From: Shewanella psychrophila | GTDB taxonomy: Bacteria > Pseudomonadota > Gammaproteobacteria > Enterobacterales > Shewanellaceae | Assembly: GCF_002005305.1 (NCBI RefSeq) | Contig: NZ_CP014782.1 | Coordinates: 496,001 to 560,000, forward strand | Length of the DNA stretch: 64,000 nucleotides | Reading direction: 5' to 3' | Part shown: positions 45,057 through 52,989 of the stretch, piece by piece | How positions within the stretch are numbered: the stretch's first letter is position 1 | Layout of the letters: every line of letters begins with the position of its first letter | Notes under the pieces: generated by a model | The model's database searches: none | What the model was told of the DNA's origin: nothing | The model's input: only the letters and a program-made list of their open reading frames with translations | Position numbers and translations under genes: made by a program

Positions 45057-45164
45057 GATAGGTTTGCTCAGTCGATGCTTTTAAGTAAGAGCCGTTGGCT
45101 TTACTTATTATTGTAATGGAGTAGACCACATTGGTCGAAGGTTTAAATTCTTCACGGACCGTCA
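45057..45164 (+). pseudogene. Degenerate tRNA-Lys-like element 1
   Basis: It is the most diverged of the full-length pseudo-copies: the T arm reads GAAGGTTTAAATTCTTC and the end is ACGGACCGTCA, without ACCA. The D-stem side and the anticodon region carry insertions like those in the other elements. Confidence 0.7.
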
Positions 45165-45282
45165 CTTCTTGAAAGTGTATGCCTTAAGTTAATCCTTGAG
45201 CTGTTAAATTCAAAACCACTCTAACTGAAAGTGGACTTGTTCATTGCGATGAAGAAGCAAATTCAGAGTGCAATATCAGTAA

Positions 45283-45358
45283 GGGCCGTTAGCTCAGTTG
45301 GTAGAGCAGTTGGCTTTTAACCAATTGGTCGAAGGTTCGAATCCTTCACGGCCCACCA
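45283..45358 (+). tRNA. tRNA-Lys(UUU), copy 2
   Basis: Identical over all 76 bases to copy 1, including encoded CCA. A hairpin CCACCA-CTCTCC-TGGTGG begins inside its 3' end. Confidence 0.97.
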
Positions 45359-45389
45359 CTCTCCTGGTGGTTAAAATGGAGAAGGTAGT

Positions 45390-45486
45390 AATAGGTTGTT
45401 TCAGTTGATGTTTTTAATAAGAGCACAGTTGGCTTTACTATTAACTGTCACATTGGTCGAAGGTTCGAATCCTTCACGGCCCACCA
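45390..45486 (+). pseudogene. tRNA-Lys-like element 2
   Basis: A 97-base element with an intact T arm and 3' end (ACGGCCCACCA) but a 5' acceptor strand that cannot pair with it. The D-stem side is also damaged (GTTTC for GCTC) and the anticodon region has the common insertion (CTTTACTATTAACTGTCAC). Confidence 0.8.
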
Positions 45487-45604
45487 CTTCTTGAAAGTGT
45501 GCGACTTAAGTTAATCCTTGAGCTGTTAAATTCAAAACCACTCTAACTGAAAGTGGACTTGTTCATTGCGATGAAGAAGCAAATTCAGAGTGTAATACCA
45601 GAAA

Positions 45605-45680
45605 GGGCCGTTAGCTCAGTTGGTAGAGCAGTTGGCTTTTAACCAATTGGTCGAAGGTTCGAATCCTTCACGGCCCACCA
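45605..45680 (+). tRNA. tRNA-Lys(UUU), copy 3
   Basis: Identical to the other intact copies, with CCA encoded and the same downstream hairpin. Confidence 0.97.
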
Positions 45681-45711
45681 CTCTCCTGGTGGTTAAAATG
45701 GAGAAGGTAGC

Positions 45712-45808
45712 AATAGGTTAGCTCAGTTGATGCTTTTCATAAGAGCGCAGTTGGCTTTACTTTTAACTACCACATTGGTCGAAGGTTCGAATCCTTCACG
45801 GCCCCCCA
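45712..45808 (+). pseudogene. tRNA-Lys-like element 3
   Basis: A 97-base element: 5' AATAGGT replaces GGGCCGT; D stem GCTC / GAGC is kept with an 18-base loop; the anticodon arm is expanded; the T arm is intact; the 3' end is ACGGCCCCCCA with the discriminator A changed to C. Confidence 0.8.
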
Positions 45809-45863
45809 CTTCTGAGGTGGATTTGCTTCTAGGCAAATAAATTCAGAAAAGCAATACCAGAAA

Positions 45864-45916
45864 GGGCCGTTAGCTCTGTTTCTTGTAGAAACAGACAGTT
45901 GGCTTTTAACTAATGA
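45864..45916 (+). pseudogene. 5' half of a tRNA-Lys-like element
   Basis: GGGCCGTTAGCTC matches the gene start, then an insertion that forms its own hairpin (TGTTTC / GAAACA) interrupts the D loop. The anticodon region GTTGGCTTTTAACTAAT follows. The T arm and 3' acceptor are absent. Confidence 0.75.
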
Positions 45917-45957
45917 TAGTAAGTTATTAATTTCGATATATCAGCAATACCAGAAAA

Positions 45958-46033
45958 GGGCCGTTAGCTCAGTTGGTAGAGCAGTTGGCTTTTAACCAAT
46001 TGGTCGAAGGTTCGAATCCTTCACGGCCCACCA
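45958..46033 (+). tRNA. tRNA-Lys(UUU), copy 4
   Basis: Identical to the other intact copies, with CCA encoded. Confidence 0.97.
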
Positions 46034-46064
46034 CTCTCCTGGTGGTTAAAATGGAGAAGGTAGC

Positions 46065-46161
46065 AATAGGTTAGCTCAGTTGATGCTTTTCATAAGAGCG
46101 CAGTTGGCTTTACTTTTAACTACCACATTGGTCGAAGGTTCGAATCCTTCACGGCCCCCCA
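46065..46161 (+). pseudogene. tRNA-Lys-like element 4
   Basis: Identical in structure and nearly in sequence to element 3, including the CCCCCCA end. Confidence 0.8.
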
Positions 46162-46215
46162 CTTCTGAGGTGGATTTGCTTCTAGGCAAATGAATTCAGA
46201 AAGCAATACCAGAAA

Positions 46216-46291
46216 GGGCCGTTAGCTCAGTTGGTAGAGCAGTTGGCTTTTAACCAATTGGTCGAAGGTTCGAATCCTTCACGGCCCACCA
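46216..46291 (+). tRNA. tRNA-Lys(UUU), copy 5
   Basis: Identical to the other intact copies, with CCA encoded. Confidence 0.97.
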
Positions 46292-46322
46292 CTCTCCTGG
46301 TGGTTAAAATGGAGAAGGTAGT

Positions 46323-46419
46323 AATAGGTTAGCTCAGTTGATGCTTTTCATAAGAGCGCAGTTGGCTTTACTTTTAACTACCACATTGGTCGAAGGTTCG
46401 AATCCTTCACGGCCCCCCA
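46323..46419 (+). pseudogene. tRNA-Lys-like element 5
   Basis: Same 97-base structure as elements 3 and 4, with the CCCCCCA end. The spacer to the next tRNA gene is also shared with them. Confidence 0.8.
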
Positions 46420-46473
46420 CTTCTGAGGTGGATTTGCTTCTAGGCAAATGAATTCAGAAAGCAATACCAGAAA

Positions 46474-46549
46474 GGGCCGTTAGCTCAGTTGGTAGAGCAG
46501 TTGGCTTTTAACCAATTGGTCGAAGGTTCGAATCCTTCACGGCCCACCA
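46474..46549 (+). tRNA. tRNA-Lys(UUU), copy 6
   Basis: Identical to the other intact copies, with CCA encoded; it is the last intact gene in the array. Confidence 0.97.
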
Positions 46550-46580
46550 CTCTCCTGGTGGTTAAAATGGAGAAGGTAGA

Positions 46581-46677
46581 AATAGGTTAGCTCAGTTGAT
46601 GCTTTTAATAAGAGCGCAGTTGGCTTTACTTTTAACTACCACATTGGTCGAAGGTTCGAATCCTTCACGGCCCACCA
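46581..46677 (+). pseudogene. tRNA-Lys-like element 6
   Basis: A 97-base element that keeps the normal ACGGCCCACCA end. It is followed directly by the tRNA-type CTCTCCTGGTGG spacer instead of the CTTCTGAGGTGG spacer. Confidence 0.8.
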
Positions 46678-46708
46678 CTCTCCTGGTGGTTAAAATGGAG
46701 AAGGTAGA

Positions 46709-46805
46709 AATAGGTTAGCTCAGTTGATGCTTTTAATAAGAGCGCAGTTGGCTTTACTTTTAACTACCACATTGGTCGAAGGTTCGAATCCTTCACGGCC
46801 CACCA
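46709..46805 (+). pseudogene. tRNA-Lys-like element 7
   Basis: An exact 128-base periodic repeat of element 6 with its spacer. Confidence 0.8.
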
Positions 46806-46836
46806 CTCTCCTGGTGGTTAAAATGGAGAAGGTAGA

Positions 46837-46933
46837 AATAGGTTAGCTCAGTTGATGTTTTTAATAAGAGCGTAGTTGGCTTTACTTTTAACTACCACAT
46901 TGGTCGAAGGTTCGAATCCTTTACGGCCCACCA
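46837..46933 (+). pseudogene. tRNA-Lys-like element 8
   Basis: The third 128-base repeat, with a few changes (CGTAGTTGG for CGCAGTTGG, CCTTTACGG for CCTTCACGG). Confidence 0.8.
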
Positions 46934-47043
46934 CTCTTCTAGTGGTCACCCCTAACTCTGGTTCAAATTGATTTTCCTTCCTAAAATTTTGTTTTATATA
47001 ATCCACCCAATTAGTTATTCAGAATATTAAGTAATACCAGAAA

Positions 47044-47154
47044 GGGCAGTTAGCTTCTTATAAGTGATTGGTTTTAAGTGAATAGGCTGTTGGCTTCACA
47101 CTTAATTCTTGCTTTAAGAGGGCAATTGGTCGAAGGTTCGAATCCTTCCCATCT
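47044..47154 (+). pseudogene. Highly degenerate tRNA-Lys-like remnant
   Basis: It starts GGGCAGTTAGCT and keeps ATTGGTCGAAGGTTCGAATCC in the T arm, but the middle is rearranged and the 3' acceptor is gone (TTCCCATCT). It marks the far edge of the array. Confidence 0.65.
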
Positions 47155-47371
47155 AAAATAAAAAAAACCTGCCGTTCACGCTACATCAACTACTATATCA
47201 ACTACTGCACTTTATAGGATATCCCCAAAGGGAGTGCCGATAAAAGCGGTAGCTTATTACTTTAGATCTCGCCGTTATACTTTTGTCTTATAGACGTATT
47301 GCCAATGTTGTTCGATTGTTATCTAGTTCATATTCTTGTAAATAATATAATAATGTTACGGGAGAGAGATA

Positions 47372-48523
47372 ATGAGACAAGCAAAAATGAGTCTTGTAGC
47401 CATGGCGACTATGCTAGCAGTCAGCTCAGGGGCACAAGCAGGTGATACAGAGTTTAAGTTTGGAGGCTATGTCAAAGCTGATGTGATGTTCAGTGATTAC
47501 AGCAATGGCGCTCCTGATTCCGGTAACCTGTCCAGACAGTTCTATGTTCCAGGCACTATCTATGGGGATCCGAGTAATGGGAATCAAGTTGTCGACTTTC
47601 AGGCTCGTGAGTCCCGTTTTAATTTTAAGACCAGCACAAATCTAGATGGGCATAAATTAACGGGCTTTATCGAGCTTGATTTTATGACTCATACCGATGG
47701 CAATGAGCGAGTATCTAACAGCTACTCTCCTCGTATCAGGCAGGCCTTTGTTAGTTATGACAACTGGACAGTGGGTCAGACCTGGACAACCTTCCAGAAC
47801 CCTGGCGCACTTCCTGAGAATCTGGACTTTGTCGGTGCAGCCGAAGGTACCCCTTTTGTCCGCCAAACTATGGTCCGTTATACCAATGGTGGCTTCCAGT
47901 TTGCGGTAGAGAATCCAGAAACCACAGTAAACAGTTATGTTGATAGTGGGTCAAGTTCTCGTATCACTAGTGGTAGTGGTATGGTGCCTGATTTTGTGGC
48001 TCGTTATAACTTCAAGACTGAAGGTGGAGCAAAGTTCACCGTAGCTGGTTTAGCGAGACAGCTAAATGTTGAGATAGATAACCTTGATACGCAAGAGATG
48101 GGTTATGGTGTGAGCTTCACTGGAGTTATTCCTGTCGGTGACGATGACATAAAGCTGTCTGCTACTGCCGGAGATGGTTTAGGTCGTTACATGGCACTGA
48201 ACTACGCTAATGCCGGTGTATTAGATGCTAATGGTGAGATTGAAACGATTAGTTCTTATGGTGGTTTTGCTTCATATCGTCATTGGTGGACTGATAAGTG
48301 GCGTTCAAGCTTCACGCTTTCAGGCTTTAAGGCCGATAACAATGAAGCGCTAACAGGGGGAGGGGTAAACAAGGAATCTTATTCCGGTTACGTTAACTTG
48401 CTCTATTCACCTGTTAAGCCTATGACAGTGGGTGTGGAGTACATGTATGCAGAGAACACCAAACAGAATGGGGATAATGGCGAGTTAAACCGTGTCATCT
48501 TCTCGGTGAAATACGTACTCTAA
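47372..48523 (+). CDS. DcaP-type trimeric outer-membrane porin
   Basis: This 383-residue protein has a signal peptide (cleavage after AQA at about residue 23). The mature part is a beta-barrel ending in the C-terminal aromatic-rich strand VIFSVKYVL. GGYVKADVMFSDYS at the start, ARESRFNFKTST, the WTVGQTWTTF segment and NLDFVGAAEGTPFVRQ fit the DcaP porin family, which takes up dicarboxylates or similar organic anions. GGGAGAGAGAT precedes the ATG. The substrate is inferred only from family. Confidence 0.85.
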   Translation: MRQAKMSLVAMATMLAVSSGAQAGDTEFKFGGYVKADVMFSDYSNGAPDSGNLSRQFYVPGTIYGDPSNGNQVVDFQARESRFNFKTSTNLDGHKLTGFIELDFMTHTDGNERVSNSYSPRIRQAFVSYDNWTVGQTWTTFQNPGALPENLDFVGAAEGTPFVRQTMVRYTNGGFQFAVENPETTVNSYVDSGSSSRITSGSGMVPDFVARYNFKTEGGAKFTVAGLARQLNVEIDNLDTQEMGYGVSFTGVIPVGDDDIKLSATAGDGLGRYMALNYANAGVLDANGEIETISSYGGFASYRHWWTDKWRSSFTLSGFKADNNEALTGGGVNKESYSGYVNLLYSPVKPMTVGVEYMYAENTKQNGDNGELNRVIFSVKYVL

Positions 48524-48560
48524 TACCAATTCATATATCAGTTTATAAAACAGCAAGATC

Positions 48561-48587
48561 AAAAAAGGAGGCTTAAGCCTCCTTTTT
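48561..48587. terminator. Bidirectional terminator between porin and grxA
   Basis: AAAAAGGAGGC / GCCTCCTTTTT with TTAA loop has T-tracts on both strands and lies between convergent genes. Confidence 0.88.
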
Positions 48588-48611
48588 CAGTTGAGAGTGC
48601 AATCTTATAAG

Positions 48612-48881
48612 TTAAGCCGGAGCTGAAAGTAATTGATTGTCTCTGACATACTGTTCAAACTCAGTGCAACCACCGACGTGTTCTTTGTCGATGAAGATCT
48701 GCGGGACAGTTTCAACAGGCTTACCGACTGTTTTTTCAAGATCCGCTTTGCTAATCCCTTCTGCATGAATATCGATGTACTTAAATTTAAAGTCATCGCG
48801 AGCTTCAACGAGTTGCTCAGAAAGTTGTACCGCTCTAACACAGTAAGGACAGCCTGGACGGCCAAAAATTACGACAAACAT
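48612..48881 (-). CDS. grxA: Glutaredoxin 1
   Basis: The start giving MFVVIFGRPGCPYC is chosen because CAGGAG lies five bases upstream; a longer in-frame start adds 19 residues with no support. The 89-residue product has active-site CPYC, the cis-Pro KPVETVPQIFID and VGGCTEF glutathione site, closely matching E. coli GrxA. It reduces disulfides, including those of ribonucleotide reductase, using glutathione. Confidence 0.95.
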   Translation of the reverse strand: MFVVIFGRPGCPYCVRAVQLSEQLVEARDDFKFKYIDIHAEGISKADLEKTVGKPVETVPQIFIDKEHVGGCTEFEQYVRDNQLLSAPA

Positions 48882-48943
48882 ATTAACTCCTGAAAATTTA
48901 GTCGCCACTTTTATACCACAAAACCACTTAAATTGCATATTCC

Positions 48944-50722
48944 CTATTGGAGAAACTTATTCTCAGTTTGGTAGCGGCCTTGATAATCGAAGAAGGTTTC
49001 CTGTAGATCCCAGCCCTTTTTATGCTTTTTGAGTAGCAGCATATCTGGTTTACGAAATAGCTCTCGGGTTGCAATTACCTCTTGTACCTTGTTGTATCTT
49101 GGATGCTTTAGCCCAGGTGTTCGGGTGTGTGATAACACGAATATGGCATAGAAGGCGCGGATCTGCGCCTTGGTCTGAAAATTGAAATACTGACAAAAAT
49201 CATTGCCGTCGATATCTATGTATCTGATTTTGAGTTTGTCTTTTTCCTCTTCGAATAACATGGCATCGCATTTAAACAGATGATGATGCTTTTGTTGCAG
49301 CACTTCTTTGAGGCGCTTGTCAGGATCGATCAGCATGGCATCGCAACTGTGACAGATTTTGGCCGCGATATCATTTTCTTCGCTGCAGTTTGGACAGGCT
49401 TTAGATCTAAACCGGAAATCGCATTGGTTCTTTTGGTCATCTTGCTCGATTAACGCCTGACATCGTCGGCCAAAGTGCTCGATAATATCTCCATCGTCAT
49501 CGACCAGCCCCCAGAAAATATTAGCAAAATCACAGACAGGGCAATGCACCTGTACCGGTACAGATTTACTGTTTGGCTTGTTTTGACCCACTTCAGGAAA
49601 ATAGAGATCGTAGCCGTTGGCGGCATAATCTATGATTAGGCACTCAGATTTTCCCTCACATATCCTTAAGCCTCGACCGACCATCTGCTGGAAAAGGCTT
49701 ACTGAAGCCGTCGGGCGTAGGATGGCGATCAGATCCACATGGGGGGCATCGAAGCCTGTGGTTAACACGGCGACGTTTATCAGGTACTTAATCTTTTTGG
49801 CCTTAAACTCTTCAATCAGGCTATCGCGCTGCTCTGTACTGGTTTTGCCTGTGATCAGGGCTGCTTGCTCTTTACGTAATAGTTTGAGTATCTCTTCGGC
49901 GTGACGCACAGTGGCGGCAAAGATAATCACACCTTGTCTGCTGCCGCCTATCTGTATCAGTTGCTTCACGATAGCTGTTGTTGCCCGACCGCAGTGACTG
50001 AGTAGGTCATTGACTTTGGCTTCTTGATATTGGCCGCTCGTAGAGGTCTTAAGGGAGCTGAAATCATATTGGGCACTGAGACCATCGAATATTTTAGGTG
50101 TGCTCAGGTAGCCGCGTTTTATTAAGGGGCGCATGGGTAGCTCGAAGATGCATTGTTCAAATACTGCCTTGTCTGGGTTGCCTACCTTGCCATGGTAGTG
50201 GTGACGATAGATCCAACCGAGATCTAGCCGATAGGGGGTTGCAGTGAGTCCTAACAGCCTTATTTTGGAATTGATGTTCTTGAGGTGTATCAGCAGCTGT
50301 TGGTATTGGCTGTCTTTATCCTGACTTATCCTGTGACATTCATCTATGATCACCAGAGAAAATGGGGTGGTAAACTTCTCCGGCGCTCTCACCGCAGATT
50401 GGATGCTGGCGACTATGGTTTTATCTTCGGTGGATTTTTGATTCAAGCCAGCAGAATAGATCCCGGCGGCGGTGGTCAATATACCGACTTTTTCTGCATT
50501 TTGTGCAACGAGCTCTTTGACATGGGTTAAGACTAAGACTCTGCCATTGGCTATTCGGGCTAGCTCGGCAATTACTATGCTTTTACCCGCTCCCGTAGGC
50601 AGCACCAGTACGGCCGAGTCCGGGCTTGTCTTGAAATGTTGTACCGCCGAGTCGACCGCTTGTTGTTGATAGTCTCTTAATTGCACAAAAATCTGCTGTT
50701 CAAAATACCGATGGCAAAGCAT
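48944..50722 (-). CDS. radD: RadD-type DEAD/DEAH-box helicase
   Basis: This 592-residue superfamily 2 protein matches E. coli RadD (YejH) along its whole length. Motifs are PTGAGKS (Walker A), IIDECHRIS (DECH), GLTATPYRL, VLTTGFDAPHVDL and QQMVGRGLR. Two zinc-binding clusters follow (CPVCDFANIFWG; CPNC...CHSC). RadD helps RecA in recombinational repair and replication restart. The E. coli protein begins at a position matching a GTG at 50686, so the true start may be 12 codons downstream. Confidence 0.92.
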   Translation of the reverse strand: MLCHRYFEQQIFVQLRDYQQQAVDSAVQHFKTSPDSAVLVLPTGAGKSIVIAELARIANGRVLVLTHVKELVAQNAEKVGILTTAAGIYSAGLNQKSTEDKTIVASIQSAVRAPEKFTTPFSLVIIDECHRISQDKDSQYQQLLIHLKNINSKIRLLGLTATPYRLDLGWIYRHHYHGKVGNPDKAVFEQCIFELPMRPLIKRGYLSTPKIFDGLSAQYDFSSLKTSTSGQYQEAKVNDLLSHCGRATTAIVKQLIQIGGSRQGVIIFAATVRHAEEILKLLRKEQAALITGKTSTEQRDSLIEEFKAKKIKYLINVAVLTTGFDAPHVDLIAILRPTASVSLFQQMVGRGLRICEGKSECLIIDYAANGYDLYFPEVGQNKPNSKSVPVQVHCPVCDFANIFWGLVDDDGDIIEHFGRRCQALIEQDDQKNQCDFRFRSKACPNCSEENDIAAKICHSCDAMLIDPDKRLKEVLQQKHHHLFKCDAMLFEEEKDKLKIRYIDIDGNDFCQYFNFQTKAQIRAFYAIFVLSHTRTPGLKHPRYNKVQEVIATRELFRKPDMLLLKKHKKGWDLQETFFDYQGRYQTENKFLQ

Positions 50723-50791
50723 ATCAGTGTGAAGATGGTGTCGCTATGTTTCCCTCTAATAATTTTTGCTCAGTGAGTTTCATCTGGACAA

Positions 50792-50817
50792 TAAAAAGCC
50801 CCTCCTGGGAGGGGCTA
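50792..50817 (-). terminator. Terminator of acs
   Basis: AGCCCCTCC / GGAGGGGCT with a short loop, followed on the minus strand by TTTTTATTG. Confidence 0.87.
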
Positions 50818-50858
50818 GGTAAAATTAACGATTACTGTCGGATAACGACTGGGATTAG

Positions 50859-52811
50859 TTATTCGCTGCGGTTCAGACGAGACTCAATCAAGACGTCGAT
50901 CACAGCAGGATCAGCCAGTGTCGATGAGTCACCTAAGTTGGTCACCTCATTAGCGGCAATCTTTCTCAGGAAGCGGCGCATGATCTTACCCGAACGAGTC
51001 TTAGGCAGGCCGCCAGCCCATTGAATGAGATCCGGTGTCGCCAGGGCGCCAATCTCTTTTCTCACCCATTTTCTCAGGTCTTGGCGAAGTTCTTCAGATT
51101 CTACCGTACCTCTGGTTAGCGTGACATAAGCGTAGATACCTTGACCTTTGATGTCATGGGGGTAACCCACAACAGCGGCTTCTGCCACACTTTCATGTGA
51201 AACTAAAGCGCTCTCTACCTCGGCGGTGCCGAGTCTGTGGCCTGATACGTTGATCACATCATCGACGCGACCCGTTATCCAGTAATAACCGTCTTCATCA
51301 CGTTTCGCACCATCACCTGTGAAGTACATGCCGCGGAAGGTCTTGAAGTAAGTCAGTGCAAACCTGTCATGATCACCAAAAACGGTACGCATCTGTCCGG
51401 GCCACGAATCGAGTATGACTAGGTTACCTTCAGCTGCGCCTTCAATAATGTTACCCATATTATCGACAAGCGCTGGCTGCACGCCGAAGAAAGGACGTGT
51501 TGCCGAGCCAGGCTTTGTATCAATTGCGCCAGGAAGTGGGCTGATCAAGATACCACCGGTTTCTGTCTGCCACCAGGTATCGACAATGGGACACTGCTCG
51601 TGGCCAATGACTTCGTTATACCAGCGCCAAGCCTCAGGGTTAATTGGCTCACCGACGGAACCCATGATACGCAAAGAGCTACCATCGAATTTATCAAATT
51701 GTTCCTTGCCTTCAGCCATCAAGGCGCGGATGAGAGTCGGTGCGGTATAGAGTATGTTTACCTTATGGCGGTCGACAATTTCACCCAGACGAGAAGGTGT
51801 TGGGTAGTTAGGTACCCCTTCGTGAATTAGCACGGTTGCACCATTGGCAAGCGGGCCGTAGACCATATAAGAGTGGCCAGTGATCCAACCCACATCAGCG
51901 GTACACCAGTAGACTTCACCGTCTTTATAATCGAACACATATTCATGGGTCATGGATGCGTAGACCATGTAACCACCTGTGGTGTGTAACACACCTTTAG
52001 GATTACCGGTTGAACCTGAAGTGTAAAGTAGGAATAGGGGATCTTCGGCGCCCATCTCTTCGGGTACACAATGCTCAGAAGCTGTCTCCATGACAGTATC
52101 CCACTTGATGTCACGGCCTTCTTCCCAGTTAACATCGCCACCAGTACGCTCGAGAACGATGACACGTTCTACACAAGTTACATCAGGATGAGACAGAGCT
52201 TCATCAATATTGGCTTTTAGTGGAATAATGCGACCAGCACGCACGCCTTCATCTGCGGTGACGATAACCTTAGAGTTACCATCTATGACACGTGATGCAA
52301 TAGAGTCTGGTGAGAAACCACCAAATACCACTGAGTGAACCGCACCTATGCGAGCACAGGCCAGCATTACCACAGCCGCTTCGGGGACCATGGGCATATA
52401 AACAGTTACGACATCGCCACGTCTTACGCCTTGGCTTCGTAATGCATTGGCAAATTTACACACATCTTTGTGTAATTCACCATAAGTAATAGTGCGTTGA
52501 TCTTTAGCATCATCGCCTTCCCAGATGATGGCGACCTTGTCGGAATACTTTTCCAGATGTCTATCTAAACAGTTGGCCGAGGCGTTGAGTGTGCCGTCAT
52601 AGAACCAATTGATCGACAGATTATGATCGTCGAATGAAGTTTTCTTTACCTTAGTGAAAGGTTTTATCCAATCTATGCGTTGGCCGTGCTCTCTCCAGAA
52701 ACCTTCAGGATTCACAATCGACTCTTGGTACATTTTTTTGTATTTTTCTTCGTTTATATGTGCGTTTGCAGCGATTTCGCTGGGAACTTTATAGAGAGAC
52801 TGCGTGCTCAT
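50859..52811 (-). CDS. acs: Acetyl-CoA synthetase
   Basis: This 650-residue AMP-forming ligase activates acetate to acetyl-CoA. It has the ANL signatures YTSGSTGNPKGV (P-loop), TWWQTETGG, YYWITGRVDDVINVSGHRLGT, and the C-terminal TRSGKIMRR with the catalytic, acetylation-sensitive Lys. AAGGGA precedes the ATG. It is divergent from crbS, and a palindrome like one upstream of crbR lies in its promoter region, so control by CrbSR is expected. Confidence 0.97.
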   Translation of the reverse strand: MSTQSLYKVPSEIAANAHINEEKYKKMYQESIVNPEGFWREHGQRIDWIKPFTKVKKTSFDDHNLSINWFYDGTLNASANCLDRHLEKYSDKVAIIWEGDDAKDQRTITYGELHKDVCKFANALRSQGVRRGDVVTVYMPMVPEAAVVMLACARIGAVHSVVFGGFSPDSIASRVIDGNSKVIVTADEGVRAGRIIPLKANIDEALSHPDVTCVERVIVLERTGGDVNWEEGRDIKWDTVMETASEHCVPEEMGAEDPLFLLYTSGSTGNPKGVLHTTGGYMVYASMTHEYVFDYKDGEVYWCTADVGWITGHSYMVYGPLANGATVLIHEGVPNYPTPSRLGEIVDRHKVNILYTAPTLIRALMAEGKEQFDKFDGSSLRIMGSVGEPINPEAWRWYNEVIGHEQCPIVDTWWQTETGGILISPLPGAIDTKPGSATRPFFGVQPALVDNMGNIIEGAAEGNLVILDSWPGQMRTVFGDHDRFALTYFKTFRGMYFTGDGAKRDEDGYYWITGRVDDVINVSGHRLGTAEVESALVSHESVAEAAVVGYPHDIKGQGIYAYVTLTRGTVESEELRQDLRKWVRKEIGALATPDLIQWAGGLPKTRSGKIMRRFLRKIAANEVTNLGDSSTLADPAVIDVLIESRLNRSE

Positions 52812-52875
52812 GGGGCTTCCCTTATATCTAATGAGATTGGGTTTAGTATGTAGGTTTCGATGCTATTTGCTCTAT

Positions 52876-52889
52876 TAGACCTTGGTCTA
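52876..52889. promoter_or_regulatory. Candidate CrbR site upstream of acs
   Basis: TAGACCTTGGTCTA is a palindrome with a two-base centre, 64 bases upstream of acs and 100 bases upstream of crbS. The longer form AGACCTTGGTCTAGT closely matches AGACTTAGGTCTAGT upstream of crbR. The assignment to CrbR is an inference. Confidence 0.5.
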
Positions 52890-52989
52890 GTACAAAAATA
52901 TCCTTTGTTTTTAGTCTGTTGTCAATAAACTATAACCTAGATTTAATCTTCTATTTAACGCACAATAAGCACAAAAAAATGAGAGTCTA

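Larger units (their letters stand above)
44959..47154 (+). repeat. Tandem array of tRNA-Lys genes and tRNA-like pseudo-copies
   Basis: Six identical tRNA-Lys genes alternate with related 97-base tRNA-like elements, a 5' half copy and a degenerate last copy. The spacing from one intact gene to the next is 324, 322, 353, 258 and 258 bases, then two 128-base repeats of the pseudo-element alone. The first two spacers share a long unit (with GTTAATCCTTGAGCTG), the later ones a shorter one (ending TAGGCAAAT). The layout points to nested rounds of unequal duplication. Confidence 0.9.

Noticed and set aside
44959..47154. Possible CRISPR-like direct repeat array
   Set aside because: The repeats are tRNA genes and tRNA-like copies with long, related spacers. 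There are no cas genes and no unique spacers.
44959..47154. Integrated mobile element at the tRNA-Lys genes
   Set aside because: tRNA-Lys ends are common attachment sites, but no integrase, phage or transposase gene lies on either side within the window.
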